The notes under the pieces are model-generated. The model saw only the letters and a program-made list of their open reading frames with translations. It did no database searches and was not told the DNA's origin. The translations under genes and the position numbers were made by a program. DNA of 43,460 bases from Butyrivibrio sp. (GTDB taxonomy: Bacteria; Bacillota_A; Clostridia; Lachnospirales; Lachnospiraceae), in contig JAILOW010000069.1 in the NCBI GenBank assembly GCA_024690635.1, positions 1 to 43,460 on the forward strand, written 5' to 3'. The stretch's first letter is position 1, and each line of letters starts with the position of its first letter. Of this stretch, positions 27,255 to 36,144 are shown piece after piece.

Positions 27255-28523
27255 ATGAGCAAGTTTTCGAAGCAAAGAGATATCATCTTTTCCTATGTGG
27301 AAAAAGATATTGAGGGAGTGTTAAAGGAGCCTGTGGGCTTTATCAGATATCCCTTTACCGATCCGGGATCTGTCTATGACGGCAACGTCTGGGACTGGGA
27401 TACCTACTGGTGCACCTTCGGACTGTTGCCCATCAGAAAAGAACTGAAAAACGGTTCTCTTTCTGAAAAAATAGTTGAGCACTGCAAGGGGAATGTCCTT
27501 AATTTCCTTGACTGGCAGCTGGATGACGGCTACATTCCCATGATGATCGAAAACGGAAAGTGGCCGGAACCCTATCTCAACATACAGCACAAAAACGGAT
27601 ATCTCATGAATATGCATAAACCCTTTTTGTGCAGACAGATAACAGAGATCAGCGAAAATATCGGTGACTACTCCTGGATAGCAGACCAGCTTGAAAAGAT
27701 AGACAAATATTTTGACTGCTATTTCAAAAACTATTTTGATGAAAACTGCGGACTCTTCGTATGGCGGGATGACATCATGATCGGAATGGACAACGATCCC
27801 GCATCCTTTGGAAGACCCAAGTCATCGACAGCCAACATTTTTCTTAACAGCTTCATGGTAAAAGAGCTGGAATCGGGAGCCGTGATATTCGAAAACCTCG
27901 GAAAGCCAGAAAAAGGAGCCTTCTTAAGAGAAAAAAGAGATCTCCTTGAAAAAGCCATCCACAGCGAATGCTTTGATGAGAGAGATGAATTTTTCTATTC
28001 GGTTGATGTGGACATCCGTACCAGAAAATATGACTGGTTCCATCAGGGACTTGGAGTTTTCTGGAAGACGATCCCCATCAGGATCGCAGTGTGGTCGGGA
28101 TTTCTCCCCATGCTGGAAGGCTTTGCGACCAGGCAGGAAGCAGAGGCTTTAAGGCGTCACTACCATGATGAGAAAGCCTTTACCAGTGACTTTGGCATCT
28201 GCACTTTGGATAAGAGAGAAAAGATGTTTAACCTGGATGCCACCAACAATCCTTCAAACTGGCTGGGACCCATATGGCTTGTGGCAAACTACTGCGTATT
28301 TAAGGGAATGCTGAATTACGGCTTTAAGGAAGAAGCAAAAGATATGTGTGAAAAGAGTATTTCTCTTTTGGCACAGGATATAGAAAAGACCGGCAGCATG
28401 CATGAATACTACAACCCCTTCACAGGAGAGCCGGTCATGAACGGAGGCTTCATCAACTGGAACATTCTTGCTCTTAATATGTTTGATGAACTATCAAAGA
28501 CAGAAAAAGGAGAAAACCTATGA
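27255..28523 (+). CDS. MGH1-like (GH63/GH37-related) glycosidase, cytoplasmic
   Basis: The product (422 aa) looks like an (alpha/alpha)6-barrel glycosidase of the mannosylglycerate-hydrolase-like group, related to GH63 and GH37. Candidate catalytic acids are D179 in GMDNDP and E384 in HEYYNP, matching the GH63 pattern of an Asp in a DN(S/D)P motif and a Glu before YNP near the C-terminus. No signal peptide is present, so it would act on imported oligosaccharide. It follows the permease by 4 bp and overlaps the next gene by 4 bp. The substrate is not predictable; an alpha-linked glucoside or a similar cap of the imported sugar is possible. Confidence 0.75.
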   Translation: MSKFSKQRDIIFSYVEKDIEGVLKEPVGFIRYPFTDPGSVYDGNVWDWDTYWCTFGLLPIRKELKNGSLSEKIVEHCKGNVLNFLDWQLDDGYIPMMIENGKWPEPYLNIQHKNGYLMNMHKPFLCRQITEISENIGDYSWIADQLEKIDKYFDCYFKNYFDENCGLFVWRDDIMIGMDNDPASFGRPKSSTANIFLNSFMVKELESGAVIFENLGKPEKGAFLREKRDLLEKAIHSECFDERDEFFYSVDVDIRTRKYDWFHQGLGVFWKTIPIRIAVWSGFLPMLEGFATRQEAEALRRHYHDEKAFTSDFGICTLDKREKMFNLDATNNPSNWLGPIWLVANYCVFKGMLNYGFKEEAKDMCEKSISLLAQDIEKTGSMHEYYNPFTGEPVMNGGFINWNILALNMFDELSKTEKGENL

Positions 28524-29197
28524 AAGTAGGAGTTGTTTATACAAGTACCACACCTGAACTTATACAGGATGTAAACAGGGAGATCAAAAGCGTTCTTGGG
28601 GATGATGTTGAGATCTATTCACAGCAGGATCCCAGTATCCTTGCTGATGTAAGGGACGCCGGTTTCGTTACACAGGCTCCCGCAGCAAGACTTATCACAA
28701 TGTTCATGAACGCTGCAATGCAGGGGTGCGAAGCTGTACTTAATGCCTGCTCATCGGTTGGCGAAGTTGCCGACAGCGTTCAGAATGCAGCAGAGTATCT
28801 TGGAATGCCCATTGTCAGGATCGATGAGGAAATGTGCAGGGACTCCGTGAGAAAAGGAAAGAGAGTCGGAGTTATGGCAACTCTTCCCACAACTCTTAAT
28901 CCCACCTGCAACACCATAAACAGAATGGCAAGATCCTGCAACAGACACGTTGAGATAAAAGAGTGCCTTGTGGAAAATGCCTTCGGTCTTGATCAGGAGC
29001 AGTTCAGAGAAAGAATGGAAGCCTCTGCAAAGACCATTGCAAAAGACGTTGACGTTATAGTCCTTGCCCAGGGAAGCATGGCTTACTGCGCAGAATATCT
29101 TAGTGAAAAGTTCGGTATACCCGTACTTTCAAGTCCTTCCTACGGTGCAGCTGCACTTAAGAGTGCACTTATCAAAAAAGGAGTCATAAATGGATAA
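28520..29197 (+). CDS. Asp/Glu/hydantoin racemase-fold protein lacking second catalytic Cys
   Basis: The product (225 aa) belongs by fold to the Asp/Glu racemase superfamily. The first catalytic Cys is present (C77 in NACSSVG), but the second motif reads LAQGSM, with Q184 where racemases have Cys. A two-base racemase is therefore unlikely. Superfamily members with a single Cys include arylmalonate decarboxylases, so a decarboxylase, isomerase or epimerase on an acidic sugar is possible. It overlaps the glycosidase gene by 4 bp and the BKACE gene by 8 bp, which ties it to the acid-sugar branch. No function is assigned. Confidence 0.78.
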   Translation: MKVGVVYTSTTPELIQDVNREIKSVLGDDVEIYSQQDPSILADVRDAGFVTQAPAARLITMFMNAAMQGCEAVLNACSSVGEVADSVQNAAEYLGMPIVRIDEEMCRDSVRKGKRVGVMATLPTTLNPTCNTINRMARSCNRHVEIKECLVENAFGLDQEQFRERMEASAKTIAKDVDVIVLAQGSMAYCAEYLSEKFGIPVLSSPSYGAAALKSALIKKGVING

Positions 29198-30002
29198 GGT
29201 TATTTTATCTGTGGCGCCTGTGTGCGCTTCTCCCCACAAGATCGTTCCCGAAGAGATCGCAGCCGATGTGTATGAGTGTTACAAGCGCGGAGCATCCATG
29301 GTGCATCTTCATGTAAGAGATGAAAACGCTTCTCTTACTCCGGACCTTTCTCTTCTTGAAAAGACTGTAAGACTCATAAGAGAAAAATGCGACATCATAG
29401 TTGAGATCTCAACAGGCGGTGTTTCAAATCTTAGCATCAAAGAAAGATGCGCACCCATCTATGCGGATTTTACCGAGGCGGTAAGCCTTAACGTGGGATC
29501 TGTGAATCTTGGAAAGAGCGTATATCAAAACCCCATAGATGACGTGGAATACTGCGTAGAAGAGCTTATTTTGAACAAAAAGTTCCCGGAGACGGAGCTC
29601 TTTGAGCTTGGAATGGTAAATACCATGGCTCGTCTTGTAGAAAAATATGATTTCGGCTCACCTCTTTTATTTGCCCTTGTCTTTGGACATGAAGGCGAGC
29701 TCCCTGCTACAAGGCAGGCTCTTCATCACATGGTGAAATACATTGAAGAGTGCTTTCCTGACAGGAAAGACATTATCTGGGGATATACCCAGGCGAACAG
29801 AAAAGACTGGAGCATGATGAAATATGCCGTGGAATACGGCGCAGGGACTTTGAGAGTAGGCTTTGAAGATTCCGATCATCTGGATGAAAACACCATAGTT
29901 TCTAACAACTACTTTATCGTGGACAAAGCTGCAAGGATCGTTTCCGAATGCGGAAGAGAAGTGGCTTCCTGCGAAGAAGCAAGAAGAATACTGGGACTTT
30001 GA
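29190..30002 (+). CDS. BKACE-family (DUF849) beta-keto acid cleavage enzyme
   Basis: The product (270 aa) is a TIM-barrel beta-keto acid cleavage enzyme. Zinc ligands are visible: HLHVRD (H39, H41) and E226 in RVGFED, as in 3-keto-5-aminohexanoate cleavage enzyme. Family members react a beta-keto acid with acetyl-CoA to give acetoacetate and a new acyl-CoA. The substrate here is unknown; linkage to an acid-sugar kinase and sugar enzymes suggests a carbohydrate-derived beta-keto acid, which would be unusual. The start has AAAAGGAG upstream. It overlaps the preceding gene by 8 bp and lies 19 bp before the kinase gene. Confidence 0.88.
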   Translation: MDKVILSVAPVCASPHKIVPEEIAADVYECYKRGASMVHLHVRDENASLTPDLSLLEKTVRLIREKCDIIVEISTGGVSNLSIKERCAPIYADFTEAVSLNVGSVNLGKSVYQNPIDDVEYCVEELILNKKFPETELFELGMVNTMARLVEKYDFGSPLLFALVFGHEGELPATRQALHHMVKYIEECFPDRKDIIWGYTQANRKDWSMMKYAVEYGAGTLRVGFEDSDHLDENTIVSNNYFIVDKAARIVSECGREVASCEEARRILGL

Positions 30003-30021
30003 TAAGACGGGCGGAGTAGGT

Positions 30022-31461
30022 ATGGAAAGATTATCATATTCGGACTTGCTGGATCGTGCTGAAAATACCGGCAGTCTTTATGAAAAAGAAATAGAAGAAG
30101 CAAGGAAAGAGCTTAAGGCAAGTGCCAAAGGCTTTGATAAAACCTGGGTTGTCCTTGACGACGATCCCACAGGAGTGCAGACGGTACATGATATCGCTGT
30201 CTATACGGATTGGGAAAAAGAGACTCTTTTTAATGCTCTTAAAAATGAAAAGGGTATGTTTTATATCCTTACCAATTCAAGGGGCATTACGGCTGAAGCT
30301 TCAGAAAAGCTCCACAAAGAGCTTATGGATAATCTGATCCTTGCATCAAAAGAAAGTAAAGTTCCTTTCTGCGTCATCAGCAGAAGCGATTCTACTTTGA
30401 GAGGACATTTCCCTCTTGAAACAGACATCATTGCAGAGCGCATGAAAAGCGGACTTGATATAGAAACTGACGGAGTTATCCTTGCTCCTTTTTTCCATGC
30501 GGGAGGCAGGATAACCTGCGGAAACACACATTATGTAAAATACGGCGATGACCTTGTTCCTGCCGGCGAAACGGAGTTTGCAAAGGATGAAACCTTTGGA
30601 TACAAAAACTCCGATCTTTGCATGTATGTTGAGGAGAAAACAAAAGGAAGAATAAAAGCCGGTGATGTTATCACCATCTCTCTTGAACTTTTAAGACAGG
30701 GAGACCTGGAGGCGGTTGAAAAGGAACTGGAAAGAGCAAAAAACGGCGCGCCTATAGTTGTAAATGCACTGGAAGCCTCTGACCTTGAAGTGTTCGGAGC
30801 AGCTCTTTACAGGAGTATTTCAAAGGGAAAGAACTTTGTCTACAGAACTGCAGCGGATTTTGTGAAAGCAGTTGGCGGTATTTCGGATAAAGCTCTTTTG
30901 AACGGAAAAAGCCTTGATGTGGCAGCAGGCAGAGGCGGCATCATAATGATCGGATCCCATACTGCCAAGACCACAGCCCAGCTTGATAAGATCAGAGATT
31001 TTACAAATCTTGAATTCATCGAATATGACTCTGACAAGGTTCTTGAAAACGGGCTCTTTGAGGAAACCGTAAAGGTATCCTGCAAGGCATCCTCCATCAT
31101 AGAAAAGGGCAGAACCGCCGTGGTTTATACCAAAAGAAAGGTACTGACACTTGAAGGAGATACCAAAGAGGCAGCCATCATAAGATCGGCAAAGATCTCA
31201 GATGCCTTCACCGCAGTGGTTGAAAAGCTTTCCGTGAAACCGGCGTTTATCATCGGAAAAGGCGGCATCACCTCAAGTGATATCGGAACCAAGGCTCTCA
31301 AAGTAAAAAGAGCTATGGTACCCGGGCAGATACAGCCCGGTATTCCCGTATGGAAGACGGATGAAAACTGCAGATTTCCCAATATTCCATATATCATCTT
31401 CCCCGGAAATGTGGGAGATGAAGATACTTTGAAAAAAGTACTTGAAGGCCTCACAGGCTGA
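30022..31461 (+). CDS. Four-carbon acid sugar kinase family protein (DUF1537)
   Basis: The product (479 aa) matches the DUF1537 kinases (OtnK/DtnK/LtnK/OiaK group). The N-terminal substrate domain carries LDDDPTGVQTVHD at residues 45-57 and SRSDSTLRGHFP. The C-terminal nucleotide domain has GGITSSDI and PGQIQPGIPVW. Known members phosphorylate threonate, erythronate and 3-oxo-isoapionate-type acid sugars. The common partners (PdxA2 or class II aldolase) are absent here; instead BKACE and a racemase-fold protein precede it. GH127 follows after 14 bp. The exact acid sugar is unknown. Confidence 0.88.
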   Translation: MERLSYSDLLDRAENTGSLYEKEIEEARKELKASAKGFDKTWVVLDDDPTGVQTVHDIAVYTDWEKETLFNALKNEKGMFYILTNSRGITAEASEKLHKELMDNLILASKESKVPFCVISRSDSTLRGHFPLETDIIAERMKSGLDIETDGVILAPFFHAGGRITCGNTHYVKYGDDLVPAGETEFAKDETFGYKNSDLCMYVEEKTKGRIKAGDVITISLELLRQGDLEAVEKELERAKNGAPIVVNALEASDLEVFGAALYRSISKGKNFVYRTAADFVKAVGGISDKALLNGKSLDVAAGRGGIIMIGSHTAKTTAQLDKIRDFTNLEFIEYDSDKVLENGLFEETVKVSCKASSIIEKGRTAVVYTKRKVLTLEGDTKEAAIIRSAKISDAFTAVVEKLSVKPAFIIGKGGITSSDIGTKALKVKRAMVPGQIQPGIPVWKTDENCRFPNIPYIIFPGNVGDEDTLKKVLEGLTG

Positions 31462-31475
31462 GAAAGGATACGGAA

Positions 31476-33455
31476 ATGCTTACAGATACAAGAAAAAGCC
31501 CCAAGGCAAAGGCGGTTCCGCTAAGAGCCGGGGATATTGAATTTACGGACGGATTTTGGAAGAGCGTTCAGGATGTTATCTTTGATGCCACGGTTCCACA
31601 GCTTGAAAAGATGTTTGAAGCTGCGGACATAAGCCATGTGGTTGAAAACTTCCGCATATGCGCAGGGGAAGCCAAAGGCGACTTTGACGGAACTGTTTTC
31701 GGAGACGGCGATTTTTACAAATGGATGGAAGCCGCTCTTTACTGCGCAGTACTTAAAAATGACAAAGAACTTCTTTCAAGGATCGACGGATACATAGATC
31801 TCATTGGAAGAGCCCAGCGTCCTGACGGCTACATCTCAACCAAGCAGATAATCGGTGAGATGAATAATACCGGCAAAGGCCGTATGGGAGACATAAACGA
31901 ATTTGAAGTTTATAACTTCGGACACCTCATGACAAGTGCGGCGCTTCATTACAGGCTCACCGGCAAAGACAGTTTTATAAAGATAGCCGGCAAGGCTGCT
32001 GATTATCTTGAAAAGATGTATGAAGATGCCAAAAAGAAGGATCAGGTTCAGACAGCCGTATGCCCTTCGCACTACATGGGGCTTATTGAGCTTTACAGGA
32101 CCCTTGGGGATGAAAGATATCTTAAGCTTGCAAACCTTGCTATTGAGCTTAGAGATTCCGTAAAAAACGGACTTGATGACAATCAGGACAGGCTTCCTCT
32201 TAAAAAGCACAGAAAGATAATCGGACATGCTGTAAGAGCCAATTACCTCTATGCGGGACTTGCGGATCTTTATCTGGAAAAGGGAGGAGAAGAGTATCTG
32301 GAGGTTTTAAACAGCGTCTGGAGAGATCTTCTTTCTCACAAGATCTACATCACCGGAGGGTGCGGAGCTCTTTACAACGGAGCATCTCCCTACGGAAACT
32401 TCTTTGAACATCAGCTGATACATCAGGCCTACGGCTACGACTATCAGCTTCCCAATGTAACTGCCTACAACGAAACCTGCGCCAATGTGGGACTTGTAAT
32501 GTGGGCTTACAGAATGTTCCTGATAGAGCCAAGAGCTGAATATTTCGATGTCATAGAAAGAGTTATGTTAAACACAAACCTTGCATCCATCAGCCTTGAC
32601 GGTATCAGATACTTTTACGAAAACATGCTGGAGAGGGTGGATAATCCGGGATTTGATCCTGTATGGCCCCTTCACAGAACAGAATATATAACAAGCTACT
32701 GCTGTCCTCCGAATCTTGCAAGGAATCTTTCTCAGAGTGCTGAGTATGTTTACGCAGTATCGGGAAATGACATCTACACAGGAATGTATGCCGCTTCCAG
32801 GGCGCGTGTTGTATTAAAGGGCGGACTTGATGCAGTGCTTGAGTGCAAAACCAGATACCCCTACGAGGGAAAGATCAGTTTTTCCTTCAGTGATGTAAAA
32901 AGCGACGGAAAAGCAGTTTTGCAGCTTAGGATCCCGGGATGGGTAAAGAGCGGAAGCATAACCGTTACGGGACCTTCAGGACAGACGCAGACCCAAATAA
33001 CAGGGGAAATGTCAGGTGAATACTACGCTGTCACCATTGATGATCCCAAAGATACTGTGGTTGAGCTTGGCCTTGATATGCCTGTCAGATACACCCTTGG
33101 TCATGACAGGATCGAGGAATGCAGAGCAAGAGCCTGCATCGAAAGAGGACCGCTTGTGTACTGCGCAGAGGATGGGGATTCAGACTCCCTGGAGCTTAAA
33201 GACATTTATCTTCCCGTGGATGGCAGAGACTTTAAGGAAAAACATCTTGAGATCTGCAACAGAGATGTGCTTGCAATAGAAGGAAACGTAATGGTTTCAT
33301 CCGGAGATGACAACAGGAAAGACCTTCTTTACAGAGAACTTCCGGATATCAGTTTCAAAAAAGAAAAGGTCGAATTCATACCCTACTTTGCATGGGATAA
33401 CAGGGGTAAGGAAAAGAATATGAGAACCTACTTCCCTTTGTACTACGGAGGCTGA
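31476..33455 (+). CDS. GH127 glycosidase (beta-L-arabinofuranosidase family)
   Basis: The product (659 aa) is a GH127 (former DUF1680) enzyme. The zinc/cysteine active site is complete: E333 and C335 in NETC and C409-C410 in YCCPPN, matching E338, C340, C417 and C418 of the Bifidobacterium enzyme HypBA1. Family members remove beta-L-arabinofuranose, and some members cleave aceric acid from rhamnogalacturonan II. No signal peptide is seen, so it is cytoplasmic. GH78 follows after one base. Together with the acid-sugar genes upstream, an acidic or branched furanose is a possible product; arabinose is the default expectation. Confidence 0.92.
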   Translation: MLTDTRKSPKAKAVPLRAGDIEFTDGFWKSVQDVIFDATVPQLEKMFEAADISHVVENFRICAGEAKGDFDGTVFGDGDFYKWMEAALYCAVLKNDKELLSRIDGYIDLIGRAQRPDGYISTKQIIGEMNNTGKGRMGDINEFEVYNFGHLMTSAALHYRLTGKDSFIKIAGKAADYLEKMYEDAKKKDQVQTAVCPSHYMGLIELYRTLGDERYLKLANLAIELRDSVKNGLDDNQDRLPLKKHRKIIGHAVRANYLYAGLADLYLEKGGEEYLEVLNSVWRDLLSHKIYITGGCGALYNGASPYGNFFEHQLIHQAYGYDYQLPNVTAYNETCANVGLVMWAYRMFLIEPRAEYFDVIERVMLNTNLASISLDGIRYFYENMLERVDNPGFDPVWPLHRTEYITSYCCPPNLARNLSQSAEYVYAVSGNDIYTGMYAASRARVVLKGGLDAVLECKTRYPYEGKISFSFSDVKSDGKAVLQLRIPGWVKSGSITVTGPSGQTQTQITGEMSGEYYAVTIDDPKDTVVELGLDMPVRYTLGHDRIEECRARACIERGPLVYCAEDGDSDSLELKDIYLPVDGRDFKEKHLEICNRDVLAIEGNVMVSSGDDNRKDLLYRELPDISFKKEKVEFIPYFAWDNRGKEKNMRTYFPLYYGG

Positions 33456-33456
33456 C

Positions 33457-36132
33457 ATGAGAATCATTGATGAAAAGTGCAATTATCAGGTAAATCCCAT
33501 AGGCATCGACCTTACAGATACAGTCTTTTCCTGGAAATGCGCTGATGCAAAAGGAATAAAGAGCATGTCCTCAAAGCTTGCGATAGCTGAGGATGAGGCT
33601 TTTGAGAATATTCTTTTCCAACAGGAAAGCGCAGGGCTTAAAAGCCCTTATCATCCAAAGACTGAATTTGCTCCCGGAAAGACCTACTTTTGGAAAGTAA
33701 GTGTTACGGACGATGAAGGAGAATCCTGCGAAAGTAAGGTAAATACCTTTGAGGGAGGTCATCCCGAAAAGTCCTTCAGGGGAAGCTGGATCACACCAAG
33801 GTTTAGCCGCGAACTTCACCCTGTTATGAGAAAGACTTTTTCTCTTTCAAAAAAGGATGTGTCAGATCTTGAAAGAGCAAGACTTTATATCTGTGGACTT
33901 GGACTCTATGAAGCTTATCTTAACGGTCAAAAGATAGGAGAAGATTATCTGACACCCTATTTTACAGACTACAGATACAGAACCCAGTATCAGACTTATG
34001 ATGCCACGGACCTGTTAAAAGAAGGCGAGAACGTTCTTACGGTATTTCTTGGAAACGGCTGGTACAAAGGAAGATTCGGATATCTTGCTCACGGTCAGAT
34101 GCGTGAATATTACGGAGACAAGTTCCTTTTGATGGCAGATCTTTTCATAAAAGGAAAAGACCTGGATAAATGCATCTCTACAGGTGATGACTGGGAGTGC
34201 CTTAAATCTCCCGTTGCTGCGTCAGGAATCTACGACGGAGAGATATGGGATTTCAGAAAGCTTGAAAACATTGAGGCTCCCACCAAGAGAGAAATCTCCA
34301 TGGCTGAGGTAGCAGATGCACCAAAGGGTGAGCTTGTTCCCATGATGGGAGTTCCCGTAAGAGCGCATGAAAGACTTAAGCCGGCGGAAATAATAACTAC
34401 TCCCGCAGGAGAGATCGTTCTTGATTTTGGTCAGGTGATAAGCGGTTTTGCGGAGTTTACCAATGAGACAAAAAAAGACAATGAAGTAACCTTAGAGTAC
34501 GGAGAAGTACTTCAGAACGGAAACTTTTACAGAGACAATCTTCGCACGGCTGATGCGAAGTTTACCTGCATAAGCTCAGGAAAAAAGGAAAAGGCAAGAG
34601 CTCATTTTACCTTCTTTGGTTTCAGATATGTGAAGGTTTCGGGCATGAGCCTTGAAGAAGTTAAAAAATCCGGCTTTGAAGGCGTCTGCATCTATTCTGA
34701 GATGGCAGAAACAGGCTTTATAGAAACCTCTGATGAAAAGCTTAACAGGCTTATTCAAAACACCAAATGGAGCCAGAAGGACAACTTCATCGATATTCCC
34801 ACGGACTGTCCCCAGCGTGATGAAAGATGCGGATGGACCGGAGATGCACAGATCTTTTCAGGGGCTGCCTCTTATCATATGGAGACACCTGCCTTCTTTA
34901 GAAAATACATGAAGGACATGCTCTTTGAGCAGAAGGAAAAAGGCGGTGCGGTGCCTTACGTTGTTCCGGATATCCTCACCATCGGACGTGAAAAAATGGC
35001 CGAGCCTGAATTTGACATGACAGAGGATCTCTGGGGCGAAGCAGGAGCAAGCGTATGGGGAGATGCCGCAGTCATCATTCCCTGGAACATGTATCTGCAC
35101 TACGGAAACAAGGCATGGCTTTTGGAAGAGTATGGCAACATGAAGCTCTGGGCGGATTTCATGATCCGTATGGAAGAAGAGCACTGCGGCGGAAAGAGGC
35201 TTTGGGACTGCGGCTTCCACTTTGGCGACTGGTTATCCCTTGACGTTGAAGGAGACGTGGCAGGCATGGATAACAGAGAGGGCGGAACTGACAAATACTT
35301 TGTAGCATCTCTTTATTACATGACTTCACTTGAAACTCTTTCGAAGGCTGCAAATGTTCTTGATAAAAAGGAAGACTGCAAAAAATATCATGAGCGCTCA
35401 CTGGAAGTAAGAGCTGCCATGAGAGAAAAATACAGAACAGGCAAGGGATCTTTAAGCATCAGGACGCAGACAGCCTATGCAATTGCCATATGGTTTGATC
35501 TTTTTGACGAAGATGAGATGGCTGAGGCAGGAAAGAATCTTCTGGAGATCTTAAAGGAGTGGAACTACCACCTGGCCACAGGATTTGTGGGAACTACCTT
35601 CCTGTGCGGAGCCCTTACAAAGATCGGACATGCCAAAGAGGCATTTACGCTTTTGTTTAACGAGGATTATCCCAGCTGGCTTTATGAAATAAATCTTGGG
35701 GCTACGACCATCTGGGAGAGATGGAATTCGATCCTTCCCGACGGAAGTATAAGCGGAACCGGCATGAACAGCCTTAACCACTACGCATACGGCGCCATTG
35801 TTGAGTGGATATACACAATGGTCTGCGGAATAAGTGTTGATGAGGACCACATCGCAGGCAGAAAGATGAGGATCACACCTCACACCGATGAAAGGCTTAA
35901 AAGAGCCAAAGCATCCGTTGAAATGCCTGTTGGAAAATACGAATCAGGCTGGGAGAGAAAGGGCGATAAAGTTCACTTTGAATTTACAGTGCCTTTCGAT
36001 GCAGAAGCGGAATTTGTTCCTGACAAAGAGCTTAAGGACATTACCTTGAACGGAGAGAAGATTTCTTTTGCAGAGCTGATAAGAGGAACCTTTACAAAAG
36101 GACACTACGAAATAAAAGCTACTTACGAATAA
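33457..36132 (+). CDS. GH78 alpha-L-rhamnosidase
   Basis: The product (891 aa) has the GH78 order: N-terminal beta domains (carbohydrate-binding, Bac_rhamnosid_N-like around residues 130-290), then the (alpha/alpha)6 catalytic domain and a C-terminal beta domain. The catalytic motif TDCPQRDERCGWTGD is at residues 449-463 and a second acidic motif TIWERW lies in the C-terminal half. It releases terminal L-rhamnose. No signal peptide is present, so it works inside the cell on imported oligosaccharide and feeds RhaADB. GGAGG lies 7 bp before the ATG, inside the end of the GH127 gene. Confidence 0.95.
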   Translation: MRIIDEKCNYQVNPIGIDLTDTVFSWKCADAKGIKSMSSKLAIAEDEAFENILFQQESAGLKSPYHPKTEFAPGKTYFWKVSVTDDEGESCESKVNTFEGGHPEKSFRGSWITPRFSRELHPVMRKTFSLSKKDVSDLERARLYICGLGLYEAYLNGQKIGEDYLTPYFTDYRYRTQYQTYDATDLLKEGENVLTVFLGNGWYKGRFGYLAHGQMREYYGDKFLLMADLFIKGKDLDKCISTGDDWECLKSPVAASGIYDGEIWDFRKLENIEAPTKREISMAEVADAPKGELVPMMGVPVRAHERLKPAEIITTPAGEIVLDFGQVISGFAEFTNETKKDNEVTLEYGEVLQNGNFYRDNLRTADAKFTCISSGKKEKARAHFTFFGFRYVKVSGMSLEEVKKSGFEGVCIYSEMAETGFIETSDEKLNRLIQNTKWSQKDNFIDIPTDCPQRDERCGWTGDAQIFSGAASYHMETPAFFRKYMKDMLFEQKEKGGAVPYVVPDILTIGREKMAEPEFDMTEDLWGEAGASVWGDAAVIIPWNMYLHYGNKAWLLEEYGNMKLWADFMIRMEEEHCGGKRLWDCGFHFGDWLSLDVEGDVAGMDNREGGTDKYFVASLYYMTSLETLSKAANVLDKKEDCKKYHERSLEVRAAMREKYRTGKGSLSIRTQTAYAIAIWFDLFDEDEMAEAGKNLLEILKEWNYHLATGFVGTTFLCGALTKIGHAKEAFTLLFNEDYPSWLYEINLGATTIWERWNSILPDGSISGTGMNSLNHYAYGAIVEWIYTMVCGISVDEDHIAGRKMRITPHTDERLKRAKASVEMPVGKYESGWERKGDKVHFEFTVPFDAEAEFVPDKELKDITLNGEKISFAELIRGTFTKGHYEIKATYE

Positions 36133-36144
36133 GGAGGATTGGGT

